Part shown: positions 19,773 through 29,884 of the stretch, one piece after another | Position numbering within the stretch: the first letter of the stretch is position 1 | Layout: every line of letters begins with the position of its first letter | Source of the DNA: Arthrobacter sp. MYb229 | Lineage (GTDB): Bacteria > Actinomycetota > Actinomycetes > Actinomycetales > Micrococcaceae | DNA length: 64,000 nt | Assembly (NCBI RefSeq): GCF_002975405.1 | Contig: NZ_PCPS01000003.1 | Location: forward strand, 124,001-188,000 | Direction: 5' to 3' | Notes under the pieces: generated by a model | What the model was told of the DNA's origin: nothing | The model's input: only the letters and a program-made list of their open reading frames with translations | Database searches by the model: none | Position numbers and translations under genes: made by a program

Positions 19773-20057
19773 TATGATTGGAAAATCGCGGCTCCAGCTT
19801 GAGCCTGGAGACCACACTGTCAAGTCGTTGCGTGCTCAGGGCACGCGGTAGGGAGGTCGGCTATGCAAGCCACTTTGATGCCTTCCCCGTTCGTCCCCTC
19901 GACGGACGGGTAGCTTCCAAACACCGCTCCAACGCCATAGGCGTTGCAGGCGTTTAATTGTGCTGCTCTGCCTGTTTTCCGTTGCCGATGGGACATGCCC
20001 TTTCCCCGCAACTCTCTGCGCGCGCCGTACGCCCGCAGATCTCTTTAAGGACCTGCA

Positions 20058-20546
20058 ATGCAGCCATTGACAGAAAAAACCATTCGCTCCTCCTTCCTCA
20101 ACGCCAGTCGCAGCGAGACGAAGAAACTGACCTTGCCGGAAAACTTCTCGGCGCTGGACTGGGAAAACCTCGAGTACCTTGGGTGGCGCGATCCCAAGAT
20201 GCCGCAGCGCGGTTATCTCATCCACAGCAATCCAGCCGGCCAGATTCGGGCGCTGTTGCTGCGCTCGGCCGATGGACTGCGAAAACGCAGTAGTGTCGCC
20301 ATGTGCGATATCTGCCGGGACGTAAATATCCCTTGCTACGTGAGCATGTTCAGTACCCGCCGGGCAGGGCAACCGGGCCGCGACGGCGATACCTTGGGCA
20401 CCATGATCTGCGCAAACTTCGAATGCTCGACTAACGTGCGGATTCCCCCGCCAAAGAACCCGATTTATCCCGACCCGATGGTGGTAGTGGCCGAACGGAT
20501 CAGGTTGCTCGAGGAACGGGTCAACAGCTTCGTCGACCGCGTTTAA
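20058..20546 (+). CDS. FBP-domain (fusidic-acid/EF-G-binding type zinc finger) protein
   Basis: This 162-aa protein has a C-terminal treble-clef-like zinc site: CDICRD at about residues 89-94 and CANFECS about 35 residues later. The pattern matches the FBP C-terminal domain found in FusB-like EF-G-binding proteins and in stand-alone actinobacterial proteins. EF-G binding is an inference from the domain. The ATG at 20058 has AAGGA upstream. About 285 bp of apparently empty DNA precedes it. Monocistronic. Confidence 0.75.
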   Translation: MQPLTEKTIRSSFLNASRSETKKLTLPENFSALDWENLEYLGWRDPKMPQRGYLIHSNPAGQIRALLLRSADGLRKRSSVAMCDICRDVNIPCYVSMFSTRRAGQPGRDGDTLGTMICANFECSTNVRIPPPKNPIYPDPMVVVAERIRLLEERVNSFVDRV

Positions 20547-20999
20547 GGTCCATTTCCCATAACTGCTTCGCAGCTTCACGGGCGGATGCAACGGGCTCTG
20601 CATGAGCACATTGCGTCCGCTCGTTTTGGGCTGGGGCTTCGCCAAGGACTCCGACGGCTACTAATCTCACCCGAGTGATGAAATCCCCTACCCGGGAGTA
20701 ACACTTGGTTAATAATTTCTAAAAAATAGAGAACCACTAGGCGCTTAGTACGTCGAGTTTCGGTTGGTGATCCGGGGTTTTGGGTGTGAAGCATATGCAA
20801 AATGTTTTTAGCTGAAAAATATCACTATTCAATAACCCCTTGATATATGACGTGGGTCACTTAGGATTCCTCAGTAGGAGACTCGACGTTTCAGCGGACG
20901 TCGGCCCCGGTCATCACTCAACGCGCACCGACCTGCCGCGAGTGAAACCGTCGCATCTTCACACGGAAGCATCCCGCTTCCTGTTCAGCTAGGAGAATC
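20547..20999. other. long AT-rich leader region upstream of the subtilase
   Basis: This 453-bp gap has no supportable gene. Its middle (about 20700-20870) is clearly AT-richer than its surroundings and should hold the protease promoter and regulatory sites. No specific operator could be named. Confidence 0.4.
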
Positions 21000-23900
21000 A
21001 TGGTCACTCGGCGCAATCCACGATTGCCGCGCCTCATTCTGGGATCAGCCACCGCTTTAGCATTGGCTGTCACGATGACAGGTCCGGCGTCAGCTGCCAA
21101 CATCCCGCAACCATCTGACGGAGAGAATGCAGCTTCCCTGCCAATAGTTAAAAGCCAAACTCTTGCAGACCTGAAGGTCAGCGGCCAGCTGGCGAAGTCC
21201 TCCGGCGAGGTGTCGGTATTCGTCCAGCTCGAAGGAGACAGCGCTTACCAGGAGGTCAAAAAGTCCGGAAAGAAAAAAGACAAGGCAAAGGTCAAATCGG
21301 TCCGATCCCAAGTTAAAGCCAAGGGTAAGGAGCTAGCCAAGGAAGCCAAGTCCGAGGTCATCTACACAACGTCCAACGCCTTGCGGGGTGTCGCGCTTAC
21401 CGGTGACGCCAAAGAGCTACGCGCGCTGGCCGAACGCGGAGATGTCGCAAAAATCAGCGCCATCGTGCCAAAATCTCCAACTAACCGCGGCGCCGTCATC
21501 GACACCGAGGCTATCGACGCGTGGACCGCGTTGGACACCACCGGCGAAGGCGTAAAAATCGCCGTGCTGGATACCGGTGTAGATTACACGCACGCCGGCT
21601 TTGGCGGCCCCGGAACCATCGAGGCTTATAAGCAGGCACAGGCTTCAGCTGAACTCCCGACGGCGGATTCCGGCCTCATCGATTCAGAGAAGTTCATTGG
21701 CGGTTGGGACCTGGTCGGCGATGACTACAACGCCAACCCAGACGCCCCGGACTACCAGCCGATTCCAAATCCCGACCCTAACCCGCTGGACTGCGAAGCC
21801 GCAGGACACGGATCCCACGTGGCCGGTTCGGCTGCCGGTTATGGCGTCAACGCGGAAGGTTCCACCTTCACCGGCGATTACGCTTCGCTGACCGCCGATG
21901 AGGTAGCCACGATGAAGGTCGGCCCGGGCACCGCCCCGGAGGCGCAACTGATCGGCATTCGCGTCTTCGGTTGCGGCGGATCCTCCGCCGTGGTCGGCCA
22001 GGCTCTTGACTACGTGCTTGATCCAAACGGCGACGGCGACTTCGCAGACCGCGCCGATGTGGTCAACATGTCCCTCGGCTCGGATCACTCCCCCGTCGAG
22101 GACCCGGAAAATGACATTGTCGATGCGCTCTCCGAGGCTGGAATTCTCTCCGTCATCGCCTCGGGCAATGCCGGGGACGTGACCGATGTCGGCGGTTCGC
22201 CGGGCAACTCGCGTTCCTCGCTGACCGTCGCCAACTCCGTTGGCTCGCAGGTCACCCTGGATAAGATCCAGATCGATGCGCCCGAGGGCGTTGCCGGAAC
22301 CGCCGCCGGCCAGTACTCGGCAAACTTTAATTACACCGCGGCCGATCCGGCCGACTTGAGCGGCGAAGTGGCCATGGCTCCGGCCGATAACGCTTTCGGC
22401 TGCTCGGCCTTTGAACCAGGATCGCTGGAAGGCAAGTGGGTTTGGCTGCAGTGGAGCGAGAACGGCGAATTCCCTTGTGGATCCGGCGCACGCTTCAACA
22501 ACGCCGAAGCCGCCGGTGCCACCGGCGTCCTGTTGGATGCTGAAACCAACCTCTTCGATGCCGGAATCGCCGGCAACGCCACCATCCCCGGCGCCCAGTT
22601 CACGCTGGACTACTCCAATAAGCTGCGTCCAGCGGCCGACGCTGGCGAGCTGCAGGTCAGCTTGGATGCTTCGTTTGTGGGTGCCGCTTCGGGCGACTCC
22701 GGAGTCAAGGACACCCTGAACTCCTCCTCGTCACGTGGCGTACATGGTTCGAACGGCGTGGTGAAGCCCGATGTTGCGGCCCCCGGCACGCAGATCGGTT
22801 CGGTAGGCGTTGGTACCGGCAACGGACCGGCAGTCATGTCCGGCACCTCCATGGCAACCCCAATGGTTGCCGGTGTGGCGGCCCTGGTGATGCAGGATAA
22901 GGAGCTCACCGCCGCGCAGGCCAAGAGCACCATCATGAACACCGCGGCAGCCGATGTCCTCGCGGCAAATGGCAAGGCTTATGGTCCAAACCGTGTAGGC
23001 TCGGGCCGCGTCATGGCCGAAGCTGCCCTGTCCACCCCGGCCATCGCCTACGATTCCGAGGCCGCGGATCTGACAAGCGTCGTCTTCGGAGTGCTTGAAA
23101 TCGAAGGCAAGAAAACGTTTACCGATTCACGTTCAATCACCGTGGAGAACACCAGCGACACGACGCAGACCTACAAGGTCGACTACGTGCCAGCTACCGA
23201 GATCCCGGGCACCAGCTTCACGCTGGACCGCCAGAGTCTCACCCTGGCTCCGGGAACCTCGCAGAACGTCGAGGTCACCCTGAGCGTGGATCCAGCCACA
23301 TGGACCAAGACCCTGGATCCGACCATGGACAGCGCCCAGTCGGGTCTGGCCCGCGCATGGGTTTCCGATGCCAGCGGTCGCGTCGAGCTCACCAGCTCGG
23401 AGGCTCCAACCTTGCGCGTCCCGGTTCAGGCAGCTCCAAAGCTCTCTGCCGATATGTCCGCTTCGGTCAAGAAGCTGAAGAAGGGTGAGAACACCACCGA
23501 GCTGAAGCTCAAGGGCAAGGATGTCCGCGCGGGCGAAGGCGCCACCGAGGTAGTCTCGCTGCTCGGCGCATTTGAATTGGGTGCTTCCAGCGAACGCGGG
23601 CCGAAGACCATGGACAGCGTTCCAGGGGCCCGCTCGATGGATCTGCAGCACGTTGGCGCTTCAAGCACCGCACCGGGAACCGGCGTGGCCGATGGCCTGC
23701 TCAACGTGGGCATCTCGACCTGGGGGAACTGGGCGCATCTAGCCGGCGGCACCGAATTGGATGTCAATATCGACACCAATGGCGACGGCGAAGCCGACTT
23801 CGTGACCTTCACGACCGCGCTCGACGGAATCGACCTTGACCTCGCTGCCACCTTCGATTTGAAGACCGGCGAACAGGTGGATCTGCAGCCGGTCAACGGG

Positions 23901-24317
23901 GTGCTTGGAGATGTTGACACCAACAGCTTCGACACCAATGTGGCAGTCTTGCCGGTATCGCTTGCGGCGCTCGGCCTGGATGAGGATTCCACCGAAATCT
24001 CCTACAGCGTCTCCAGTTTCTCCTGGTACCACACCAATGACCAGGGGGCGATGATCCCGGTGGATCAGACCGACTGGGTCACGTTCGATATTGCCGAACC
24101 TCAGGTTGATTTTGGGGCTCAGGGTTCGCTATTCACCGATCTGAACGGCACCAAGCTCCCGGTCACCGTGGCAGAGCCTTCCGTTGCTTCCAAGGCGTTG
24201 TTGCTGCACCTGCACAACAGCACCGGCACGCTCGGCGAGAAGAAGAACCAGACCGGAGACCGTGCACAGGTCCTGGAAATCACCAAGGGTGGCAAGAAAG
24301 GAAACGGCAAGGGTTAA
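21000..24317 (+). CDS. secreted subtilisin-like serine protease (S8) with PA domain
   Basis: This is a 1105-aa exported protease. A Sec signal peptide ends near residue 32 (GPASA-AN). A Lys-rich propeptide (about 40-160) precedes the catalytic domain with Asp191 (AVLDTGVD), His270 (GHGSHVAG) and Ser617 (SGTSMATPMVAG). The long gap between His and Ser contains a PA insert (about 430-560), as in cell-envelope proteases. Beyond about residue 690 come Fn3-like repeats and a C-terminal beta-rich part containing Asp/Gly segments (NIDTNGDGEADF). The tail GGKKGNGKG is basic and has no LPxTG sortase signal, so release into the medium is likely. AGGAG precedes the ATG. Confidence 0.93.
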   Translation: MVTRRNPRLPRLILGSATALALAVTMTGPASAANIPQPSDGENAASLPIVKSQTLADLKVSGQLAKSSGEVSVFVQLEGDSAYQEVKKSGKKKDKAKVKSVRSQVKAKGKELAKEAKSEVIYTTSNALRGVALTGDAKELRALAERGDVAKISAIVPKSPTNRGAVIDTEAIDAWTALDTTGEGVKIAVLDTGVDYTHAGFGGPGTIEAYKQAQASAELPTADSGLIDSEKFIGGWDLVGDDYNANPDAPDYQPIPNPDPNPLDCEAAGHGSHVAGSAAGYGVNAEGSTFTGDYASLTADEVATMKVGPGTAPEAQLIGIRVFGCGGSSAVVGQALDYVLDPNGDGDFADRADVVNMSLGSDHSPVEDPENDIVDALSEAGILSVIASGNAGDVTDVGGSPGNSRSSLTVANSVGSQVTLDKIQIDAPEGVAGTAAGQYSANFNYTAADPADLSGEVAMAPADNAFGCSAFEPGSLEGKWVWLQWSENGEFPCGSGARFNNAEAAGATGVLLDAETNLFDAGIAGNATIPGAQFTLDYSNKLRPAADAGELQVSLDASFVGAASGDSGVKDTLNSSSSRGVHGSNGVVKPDVAAPGTQIGSVGVGTGNGPAVMSGTSMATPMVAGVAALVMQDKELTAAQAKSTIMNTAAADVLAANGKAYGPNRVGSGRVMAEAALSTPAIAYDSEAADLTSVVFGVLEIEGKKTFTDSRSITVENTSDTTQTYKVDYVPATEIPGTSFTLDRQSLTLAPGTSQNVEVTLSVDPATWTKTLDPTMDSAQSGLARAWVSDASGRVELTSSEAPTLRVPVQAAPKLSADMSASVKKLKKGENTTELKLKGKDVRAGEGATEVVSLLGAFELGASSERGPKTMDSVPGARSMDLQHVGASSTAPGTGVADGLLNVGISTWGNWAHLAGGTELDVNIDTNGDGEADFVTFTTALDGIDLDLAATFDLKTGEQVDLQPVNGVLGDVDTNSFDTNVAVLPVSLAALGLDEDSTEISYSVSSFSWYHTNDQGAMIPVDQTDWVTFDIAEPQVDFGAQGSLFTDLNGTKLPVTVAEPSVASKALLLHLHNSTGTLGEKKNQTGDRAQVLEITKGGKKGNGKG

Positions 24318-24366
24318 ACCTCACCTGAGCTAAGCGTCTGTGCTTGATCGCGCAGACCTTCAATCT

Positions 24367-24408
24367 AGACCCGGGCGTTCCCTAGCGAGTAGGGTTTCGC
24401 CCGGGTCT
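24367..24408 (+). terminator. terminator after the subtilase (bidirectional)
   Basis: AGACCCGGGCG (24367-24377) pairs with CGCCCGGGTCT (24398-24408), with an inner CCCTA/TAGGG helix. It lies between two convergent genes and could serve both. Confidence 0.75.
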
Positions 24409-24453
24409 TCCCTTGTCGCAAAAGGCTTTGCTGCCCGGAAAATGGGCCGATCA

Positions 24454-25692
24454 TTAACTCTGCAGGCGAAGCTTTTCGGCAAGAATCAAGATTGCTGCCT
24501 CGCGGACCTGCCCCGCCAGCTCTTCGTCTTCGCCGGACTGCGTGGCCAGCGTTTCAGCCATGGTCAGCGCCTTGCTTTCATCCACGCACAGTGGCATGGT
24601 GCCACCGGCCCGAACAAACTTCACCGCACGCTGGCCTACCGGAACCGCGGAAACCTGTTTGGCGTCGCAGAGGTCATCGGAAATGATGAGCCGCTCGTAG
24701 CCCAAGTCCTCCCGCAGCAGACCGGTGACGATCTTCTTCGAGAATGGTGCGTCGTTTGCCTTATCGAGCCGGGTGTATCTGGCGTTCGAAATCATCACCC
24801 AGGCCAAGTCTTGGTCTACCGCCGCCGCAAAAGGTTCAAGGTCGGTGCTGTCGTCACCGACTTTTGTGTCGGTCACCTGCGCATGGGTATCCGTATTCAG
24901 AGAGACCCTGCCCAGTCCCGGGAAGTGCTTAACCACCGGTTGCACTCCGGCCTCGGCCAGCTCCTCATTAACAATCAGCATGGCGGCCGCGGCATCCCCC
25001 GCATTGTTGGCGTATTGCCGCCCGAACTTGCCAATGGGCGCGTTGCCTGTACCCAGGCTTGCCGGTACCACATCTGCAACCGGTGCGAGGTTTACGTTGA
25101 TTCCAGCGTCGGCTAGCTCTCCGCCCAGCTCGGAGATTTCCGCACCAAGCCTCTTCGCATCCCAAGCACCCTGCTCCAATGCGGTGGGCAGCTCGGAGAA
25201 GCCCTGTCCCTGAAGGACCCGGACGAACCCGCCTTCCTGGTCGGTGGCAACCCAGACGGGCAGGTCCGCTGGAACATTTGCGGCCAATGAGTCATGCAGT
25301 TCCGCGACGTGGCTGGAAATCTGCGCATGCGAGAGTTGCGAACGGCCACGCAGGAACACATTGGAGATCCCTTGCTGCTTGAGCGCCTGGATCTGCGCGG
25401 CAGAAGCACCGTCGGCCGATACGCCAGCCATCACGAGGCTGCCGGCCTGCTCGACAAGGCTCATCTCATCGGCGAGCGCTTCGGCCTTCTCGCGCAGTTC
25501 TGCCTGTGGATCTGCTGCTGTCGGACTCGGCGCGGGTGCTGCAGAGCCCGGCGTTTGGGTATTCGGATTGCTTGATTGACCGGGCTCGGGCCGGTCGGCG
25601 GTGCCAGTGGGGGCCGTGCACCCGCTGAGCAACAGGGTGCCGAGCAGGCCCAGTCCCAAAGTTCGACGAAGCGCAGTATTCATATTCGACAT
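24454..25692 (-). CDS. glycoside hydrolase family 3 lipoprotein (NagZ/LpqI-like)
   Basis: This is a 412-aa exported lipoprotein. The signal ends with the lipobox LLSGC, followed by a Ser/Pro/Thr-rich linker. The GH3 N-terminal domain shows NLAPVADV, KHFPGLG...DTH and the ISDDL region that carries the nucleophile Asp. The D-T-H element corresponds to the Asp-His dyad NagZ enzymes use as acid/base, so beta-N-acetylglucosaminidase activity on wall fragments is plausible. There is no C-terminal GH3 domain, as usual for NagZ. Start at 25692, or an ATG three codons later. Confidence 0.87.
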   Translation of the reverse strand: MSNMNTALRRTLGLGLLGTLLLSGCTAPTGTADRPEPGQSSNPNTQTPGSAAPAPSPTAADPQAELREKAEALADEMSLVEQAGSLVMAGVSADGASAAQIQALKQQGISNVFLRGRSQLSHAQISSHVAELHDSLAANVPADLPVWVATDQEGGFVRVLQGQGFSELPTALEQGAWDAKRLGAEISELGGELADAGINVNLAPVADVVPASLGTGNAPIGKFGRQYANNAGDAAAAMLIVNEELAEAGVQPVVKHFPGLGRVSLNTDTHAQVTDTKVGDDSTDLEPFAAAVDQDLAWVMISNARYTRLDKANDAPFSKKIVTGLLREDLGYERLIISDDLCDAKQVSAVPVGQRAVKFVRAGGTMPLCVDESKALTMAETLATQSGEDEELAGQVREAAILILAEKLRLQS

Positions 25693-25708
25693 TCTGCCAC
25701 CGAAAACC

Positions 25709-27028
25709 TCACGCTTGCACGATGAGCAGCTCGTCCCAGTCGGTGGTGTAGCGCTGTGACATATGTTCGCGCTTCATCGACCATTCGGGATCCTTGGCAA
25801 TACCGGCCCGTCCTAAACCGATGGCCTTGGCCCCGAAGCGCTGGGATACCTGCTGCACTACGTCGCTCACGTTGATCTTCTCGGACTCCTGCGCACTGTG
25901 CGAATCGAGCAGTCCCAAATCGAGTTCTTCCGCCCCCGGGTGGTCGCTGAGCCCCGAGAGGATGACTCCCCCACGCACATAGTCGACCCCGGGTGCCATC
26001 AGCTCACTCATCGCACCGACCGCGATTCGGGTCAGCGTGATCGGGTCTCTGGTGGGCCGGGCCAACCGTACCTGAGCGGTGGGAAATGAGGCCGCCGAGT
26101 TCGCAAATCTGCTGGTTCCGGCGGTGACTGTCAGCAGGCTGGCATAGCGTCCTTCGCGTGCCAAGCGGCTTGCCGCTTTCTGCGCGTAGATCGACATGAC
26201 ATCCGCCATCGCTTCGCGCGTGCGAACCGGTGTGGAGAAGGAACGAGTGAACATCACCTGGCCCTTGTCCGATCGCTCTTCGATCGGCCCGATACAGCGC
26301 TGCCCGTTCAGTTCCAGCACGGTGCGTTGGAGCACCACCGAAAACTTCTTGCGAATCACTTGCGGATCAGCGGCGCGCAGCTGGGCGATGCTTTGGATTC
26401 CCATGCCGGTCAACTTCTCGCCGGATTTCTTCCCCACACCCCAGACGTCGGTCGCGGGAACCTGCGACATGATCTTGTCCACTTGGCCCGGTTCCATCAG
26501 CCCTTCGATGCACAACCCGCGCATATGTGGATTGTGCTTGGCAATATGGTTTGCGAATTTTGCAAGTGTCTTCGTTGCAGCGACGCCGACGCACACCGGC
26601 ACGCCGATCGACTGGTCGATTGCCGCACGGATCTGCGCGGCGGTGCTCCGCACCTGTTCAAGGGTTCCATTCAATCCGACAAATGACTCGTCGATGGAAT
26701 ACACCTCATGCCAGGTGCCGAAGCGGCCAAGCAGTTCCATGACGCGAGCAGACATGTCGCCGTAAAGTTCATAGTTGCTAGAGCGAACCGCGAGGTTATG
26801 GCTTTGCATATAGCGACGCACTTTGAAGAACGGTTCACCGGTGGCTATCCCCAGGCCTTTGGCCTCTTGCGACCGAGCTACCACGCACCCGTCATTGTTT
26901 GATAGGACGACCACCGGTCGGTTCCGCAGCGAGTGGTCGAAGGCGCGCTCGCACGAGACATAGAAGTTGTTCACGTCCACCAGCGCCACGTGGTCACTCT
27001 GCTCAGAAGCTCCCGGCTCAGCGGACAT
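25709..27028 (-). CDS. umuC: Y-family DNA polymerase, UmuC
   Basis: This is a 439-aa translesion polymerase subunit. The catalytic opening [14 protein letters not shown] carries the first metal-binding Asp, [16 protein letters not shown] is the UmuC finger motif, and YSIDESF contains the catalytic Asp-Glu pair. A helix-hairpin-helix region ([17 protein letters not shown]) and a little-finger domain follow, with a UmuC-type C-terminal extension. Its start overlaps the umuD end by 11 bp, so the two are translationally coupled. SOS control is indicated by the LexA-like box upstream of umuD. Confidence 0.95.
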   Translation of the reverse strand: MSAEPGASEQSDHVALVDVNNFYVSCERAFDHSLRNRPVVVLSNNDGCVVARSQEAKGLGIATGEPFFKVRRYMQSHNLAVRSSNYELYGDMSARVMELLGRFGTWHEVYSIDESFVGLNGTLEQVRSTAAQIRAAIDQSIGVPVCVGVAATKTLAKFANHIAKHNPHMRGLCIEGLMEPGQVDKIMSQVPATDVWGVGKKSGEKLTGMGIQSIAQLRAADPQVIRKKFSVVLQRTVLELNGQRCIGPIEERSDKGQVMFTRSFSTPVRTREAMADVMSIYAQKAASRLAREGRYASLLTVTAGTSRFANSAASFPTAQVRLARPTRDPITLTRIAVGAMSELMAPGVDYVRGGVILSGLSDHPGAEELDLGLLDSHSAQESEKINVSDVVQQVSQRFGAKAIGLGRAGIAKDPEWSMKREHMSQRYTTDWDELLIVQA

Positions 27029-27434
27029 GGTGCAGGCACCTAGTGATCACGCCAAAGACTTCAACTTCATCGCCCTCCGTGAGCACTACCGGTAGCGGCG
27101 ACTCGTCGCTGAGCAAGCTAACATGCGCTCCGTCAACTTGCCAGCGCCGCACCAGCATCTGCCCATTCAGGCTCACCACAACCACCGATCCGTGTTTCAC
27201 GCTCAGCGAGCGGTCCACGATAATTTCGTCGCCGTCGTAGATTCCGGCCGAATGCATCGAGTGGCCAGCTACCCGCATGATGAAGGTGGCAACCCGGTCA
27301 TGGACGAGCAACCTGTTCAGGTCGAGCCCGCCGTCAAAATAATCTCGCGCAGGCGAGGGGAAGCCCATGGCGGAGACCGCCTGCACCGGACCTTGGGTTT
27401 CCCCCGGGGGCATCACCGAGTCAGCATCGCTCAC
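27018..27434 (-). CDS. umuD: UmuD-like protein with catalytic Lys replaced by Arg
   Basis: This 138-aa protein aligns over its length with E. coli UmuD, a LexA-type S24 protein whose self-cleavage activates UmuC. The cleavage-site region ([13 protein letters not shown]) and the nucleophile Ser59 (AGHSMHSAG) are conserved. The expected general-base Lys (Lys97 of E. coli, TVKKL) is Arg96 here (MLVRRWQ), exactly 37 residues after the Ser as in E. coli. Efficient autocleavage is therefore doubtful. Start GTG at 27434. It is the first gene of the umuDC operon. Confidence 0.9.
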   Translation of the reverse strand: MSDADSVMPPGETQGPVQAVSAMGFPSPARDYFDGGLDLNRLLVHDRVATFIMRVAGHSMHSAGIYDGDEIIVDRSLSVKHGSVVVVSLNGQMLVRRWQVDGAHVSLLSDESPLPVVLTEGDEVEVFGVITRCLHHVR

Positions 27435-27452
27435 CTAGACACCACCCTTAGC

Positions 27453-27468
27453 TAGAACAAACTTTCGA
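27453..27468 (-). promoter_or_regulatory. SOS (LexA) box upstream of umuDC
   Basis: Read on the minus strand this is TCGAAAGTTTGTTCTA, matching the actinobacterial/Gram-positive LexA consensus TCGAAC-N4-GTTCGA at 10 of 12 defined positions. It lies 19 bp upstream of the umuD start. Confidence 0.7.
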
Positions 27469-27512
27469 ATACTAAGAATTGTACAGCGCTTGCCGACCCC
27501 TAGTTACCCGGC

Positions 27513-28748
27513 TCAGGAAAGCAGACTGGCGGGCTCCGCTTTGCTGGCTTGCCGCGTGCTTACCAAGGAAATAGCAAGACACAAGAGTTGCACCAGCACG
27601 GGCACCGCGGGAAGTATGTAGCACCAAACTGGCAATTCCCCATCCGGGAAATATCCAGCGAACGCCACGATCTTCTTGGCCCCAATCGACAACACGACGT
27701 AGCACAGCACCATGGAAATCAGCATCGTGCGACGCAGCACCGGGGCGAAGCGCAGGGCCAAGACGGTCCAGGCGAACGTCATCACCGGCAACCACACCCA
27801 GTGGTGGGACCAGCTCACCGGAGAGACGAGCAACGGACAGGCCGACGCCACACCGAGCAGGACCACCCGATCCACCTTCTCATGCAACTTCCAGAGCAAA
27901 ATGACGAAGGAAAGGCCCACACCCAGGGCCAGCACGAGCCATACCAAGGACGGAGCATTGAGTCGCTCAAGCATTCCCTGAAGCGAGACATTGTCGATGT
28001 AGCCCACATTGCCCACACGCGATGGATCCTGCACCACGTCTAGCCAGTAGTCCAAGGTGTTCTGCGTTTGAAAAAGCAAGCCAACAACCTGGGTACCAAT
28101 AAATGTTGCTACCCCGACCAGCACCGCACGCCACTTGCGCATTGCGAAAGGCAGAATCAGTAGTGCAATAGGGGTGAGCTTAATGCCGGCGCAGATACCC
28201 ACCGCAATCACGAACGGCATCAATGACTTGTAGCGCACGAAGGTCAGATAACAGGCGCCAAGTATCAAGATGTTGATCTGGCCAAACCACACCGTGTCCC
28301 GGAAGGGAGCGGACATCAGCATCAGGCACGTCAATGTTAATGGCGTGATAACAGGAGCCAAGGTCGGCCATTTCTGCACAACCCGGGCAGAGAGATCTTT
28401 TGCGACAAGGTAGGTCAGAATGATCGAGGCGGCCATGGTGAGCGAGACCGAAACCCAGTAAGGGAAAAACGCCATGGGCAGAAACAAAATAGCCGCAAAT
28501 GTGGGGTAGGTAAATGGCAAACCCGGCGCATTCGCTGGACCGACGAATGGACCGTAGAGAGCTTCGGGCTCACGCAACAGCGTCAGTGCGCCTTCACGAT
28601 ACACCGACAGATCCCAACCGGTTGGTTCGATAGCCACGAGAACACTAATCAAAGCCGCGACCAGCAGAATCTCAAGGATTGCAGTGCCTGGATGTACCTT
28701 ACGAAAAATTGAAGACCGAATCTTCTTGCACCCTTCTATGGTGATCAA
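27513..28748 (-). CDS. GT87-type membrane glycosyltransferase (DUF2029)
   Basis: This 411-aa polytopic protein has about ten helices. The GT87 features are an early extracytoplasmic loop with GWDLSVYREGALTLL (acidic Asp after helix 1) and FTYPTFAAILFLPMAFFPYW. GT87 enzymes in actinobacteria use polyprenyl-phosphate mannose to extend lipoglycans; the sugar here is unknown. No ATG is near the start: the frame opens at a TTG (28748) without a clear ribosome site, so the N-terminus is uncertain. It is divergent from the SDR gene. Confidence 0.78.
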   Translation of the reverse strand: MITIEGCKKIRSSIFRKVHPGTAILEILLVAALISVLVAIEPTGWDLSVYREGALTLLREPEALYGPFVGPANAPGLPFTYPTFAAILFLPMAFFPYWVSVSLTMAASIILTYLVAKDLSARVVQKWPTLAPVITPLTLTCLMLMSAPFRDTVWFGQINILILGACYLTFVRYKSLMPFVIAVGICAGIKLTPIALLILPFAMRKWRAVLVGVATFIGTQVVGLLFQTQNTLDYWLDVVQDPSRVGNVGYIDNVSLQGMLERLNAPSLVWLVLALGVGLSFVILLWKLHEKVDRVVLLGVASACPLLVSPVSWSHHWVWLPVMTFAWTVLALRFAPVLRRTMLISMVLCYVVLSIGAKKIVAFAGYFPDGELPVWCYILPAVPVLVQLLCLAISLVSTRQASKAEPASLLS

Positions 28749-28959
28749 TATGGGTCAATCCAACGCGAATGCCCCTGCGACCCGCACTCCGCCGTCAACA
28801 AGACCGCGACCCAAGGCACACAACCAGTCTATTTTATCGATTTATCCGCAACCGCGGACCACGCGCCTCTTCATCAAGCACATAACTCGCCTTGCAAGCC
28901 CTAGGGTTAGTAGCAGGGCTCCACTAATGGTGCCATCCGACCAACAGAAGAGGCGCCGA

Positions 28960-29817
28960 ATGAAGATACTGTTGATCAGCTGCGGAGATGTCGCCACCGA
29001 AGCAGGCTTACGCTTCCTGGCCGCGGGCCATCAGGTCACCGCATGGCGCCGAAACGGCGGCAAACTTCCGCCCTCTTTCACCGGACACAGCGTAGACCTT
29101 CTCGAACCAGAAGCCTGGCCGAAGATAGATCCGGAAACCGACATCGTACTTTTGACTCCGGTTCCCGCCACCCGAGATGTCGACGGATACGACCGGGGCT
29201 ATCTGCGAGTAGCGCGTCGCCTCGTCGAGACACTGGTCACCTCATGCCCCGGCCTGCAACGACTTATCTACGTCTCTTCTTCCGCGGTCACCGGCGGTAC
29301 GGAAGGCCAATGGGCCAACGAATCATCACCGCTAGCCCCGACTCGCCCCACATCGCAGATCTTGGCCGAAACCGAGCTATTGCTGGCCGATAGTGGTCTG
29401 CCGCTAACGATTCTCCGAGCTTCAGGAATCTATGGACCGGGACGCACGCGACTGATCGATCTGGTGCGCAACGGGACCGCACGACTTCCGCGAACCTCTC
29501 ATTGGACCAACAGAATCCACCGCGATGATCTTGCCGCGGCGATCGTCCACGTTGCCGCACTCGGAAATAGAGCCGAGAGCCTCTATATAGCCACCGACAG
29601 CGAACCGGCTCAGCTTGCTGACGTATACCGCTTCCTCGCCGAAGAGCTCGAAGAAAAATCTCCCGAGATCGAAGCAGAAAGCCACGCTTCTCGTCGGTCC
29701 GCGGACCGCAGGCTGAACAACGCCCGTTTGCTCGCTTCTGGATTCATCCCCCGATTCCCTAGCTACCGCGAAGGCTACAAATCAATTCTTGCCGGCGACT
29801 CCACTCGCCACGAGTAG
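28960..29817 (+). CDS. NAD-dependent epimerase/dehydratase-like extended SDR
   Basis: This 285-aa protein starts MKILLISCGDVATEAG; the usual GxxGxxG is loosened to CGDVATEAG, so cofactor binding is weaker than in classical members. SSSAVTGGTEG and LTILRASGIYGPGR are typical of WcaG/YeeZ-like epimerase-fold proteins. The canonical YxxxK is not obvious (PTSQILAETELL sits at that place), as in atypical NmrA/YeeZ types. The ATG at 28960 has AGAGG upstream; the frame opens earlier (28684), but that part overlaps the divergent promoter region. Confidence 0.8.
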   Translation: MKILLISCGDVATEAGLRFLAAGHQVTAWRRNGGKLPPSFTGHSVDLLEPEAWPKIDPETDIVLLTPVPATRDVDGYDRGYLRVARRLVETLVTSCPGLQRLIYVSSSAVTGGTEGQWANESSPLAPTRPTSQILAETELLLADSGLPLTILRASGIYGPGRTRLIDLVRNGTARLPRTSHWTNRIHRDDLAAAIVHVAALGNRAESLYIATDSEPAQLADVYRFLAEELEEKSPEIEAESHASRRSADRRLNNARLLASGFIPRFPSYREGYKSILAGDSTRHE

Positions 29818-29884
29818 GTAACGCTAGATGTTTAATTCTCAAGCCACCTATCCTTTTGTGGATTTCGGCTGAAAGAATGAAGGA

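Noticed and set aside
19820-20011. 63-codon minus-strand ORF between pdxK and the FBP-domain gene
   Set aside because: There is no ribosome site or known motif. Part of its sequence (AAQLNACNAYGVGAVFG) looks somewhat protein-like, but support is too weak.
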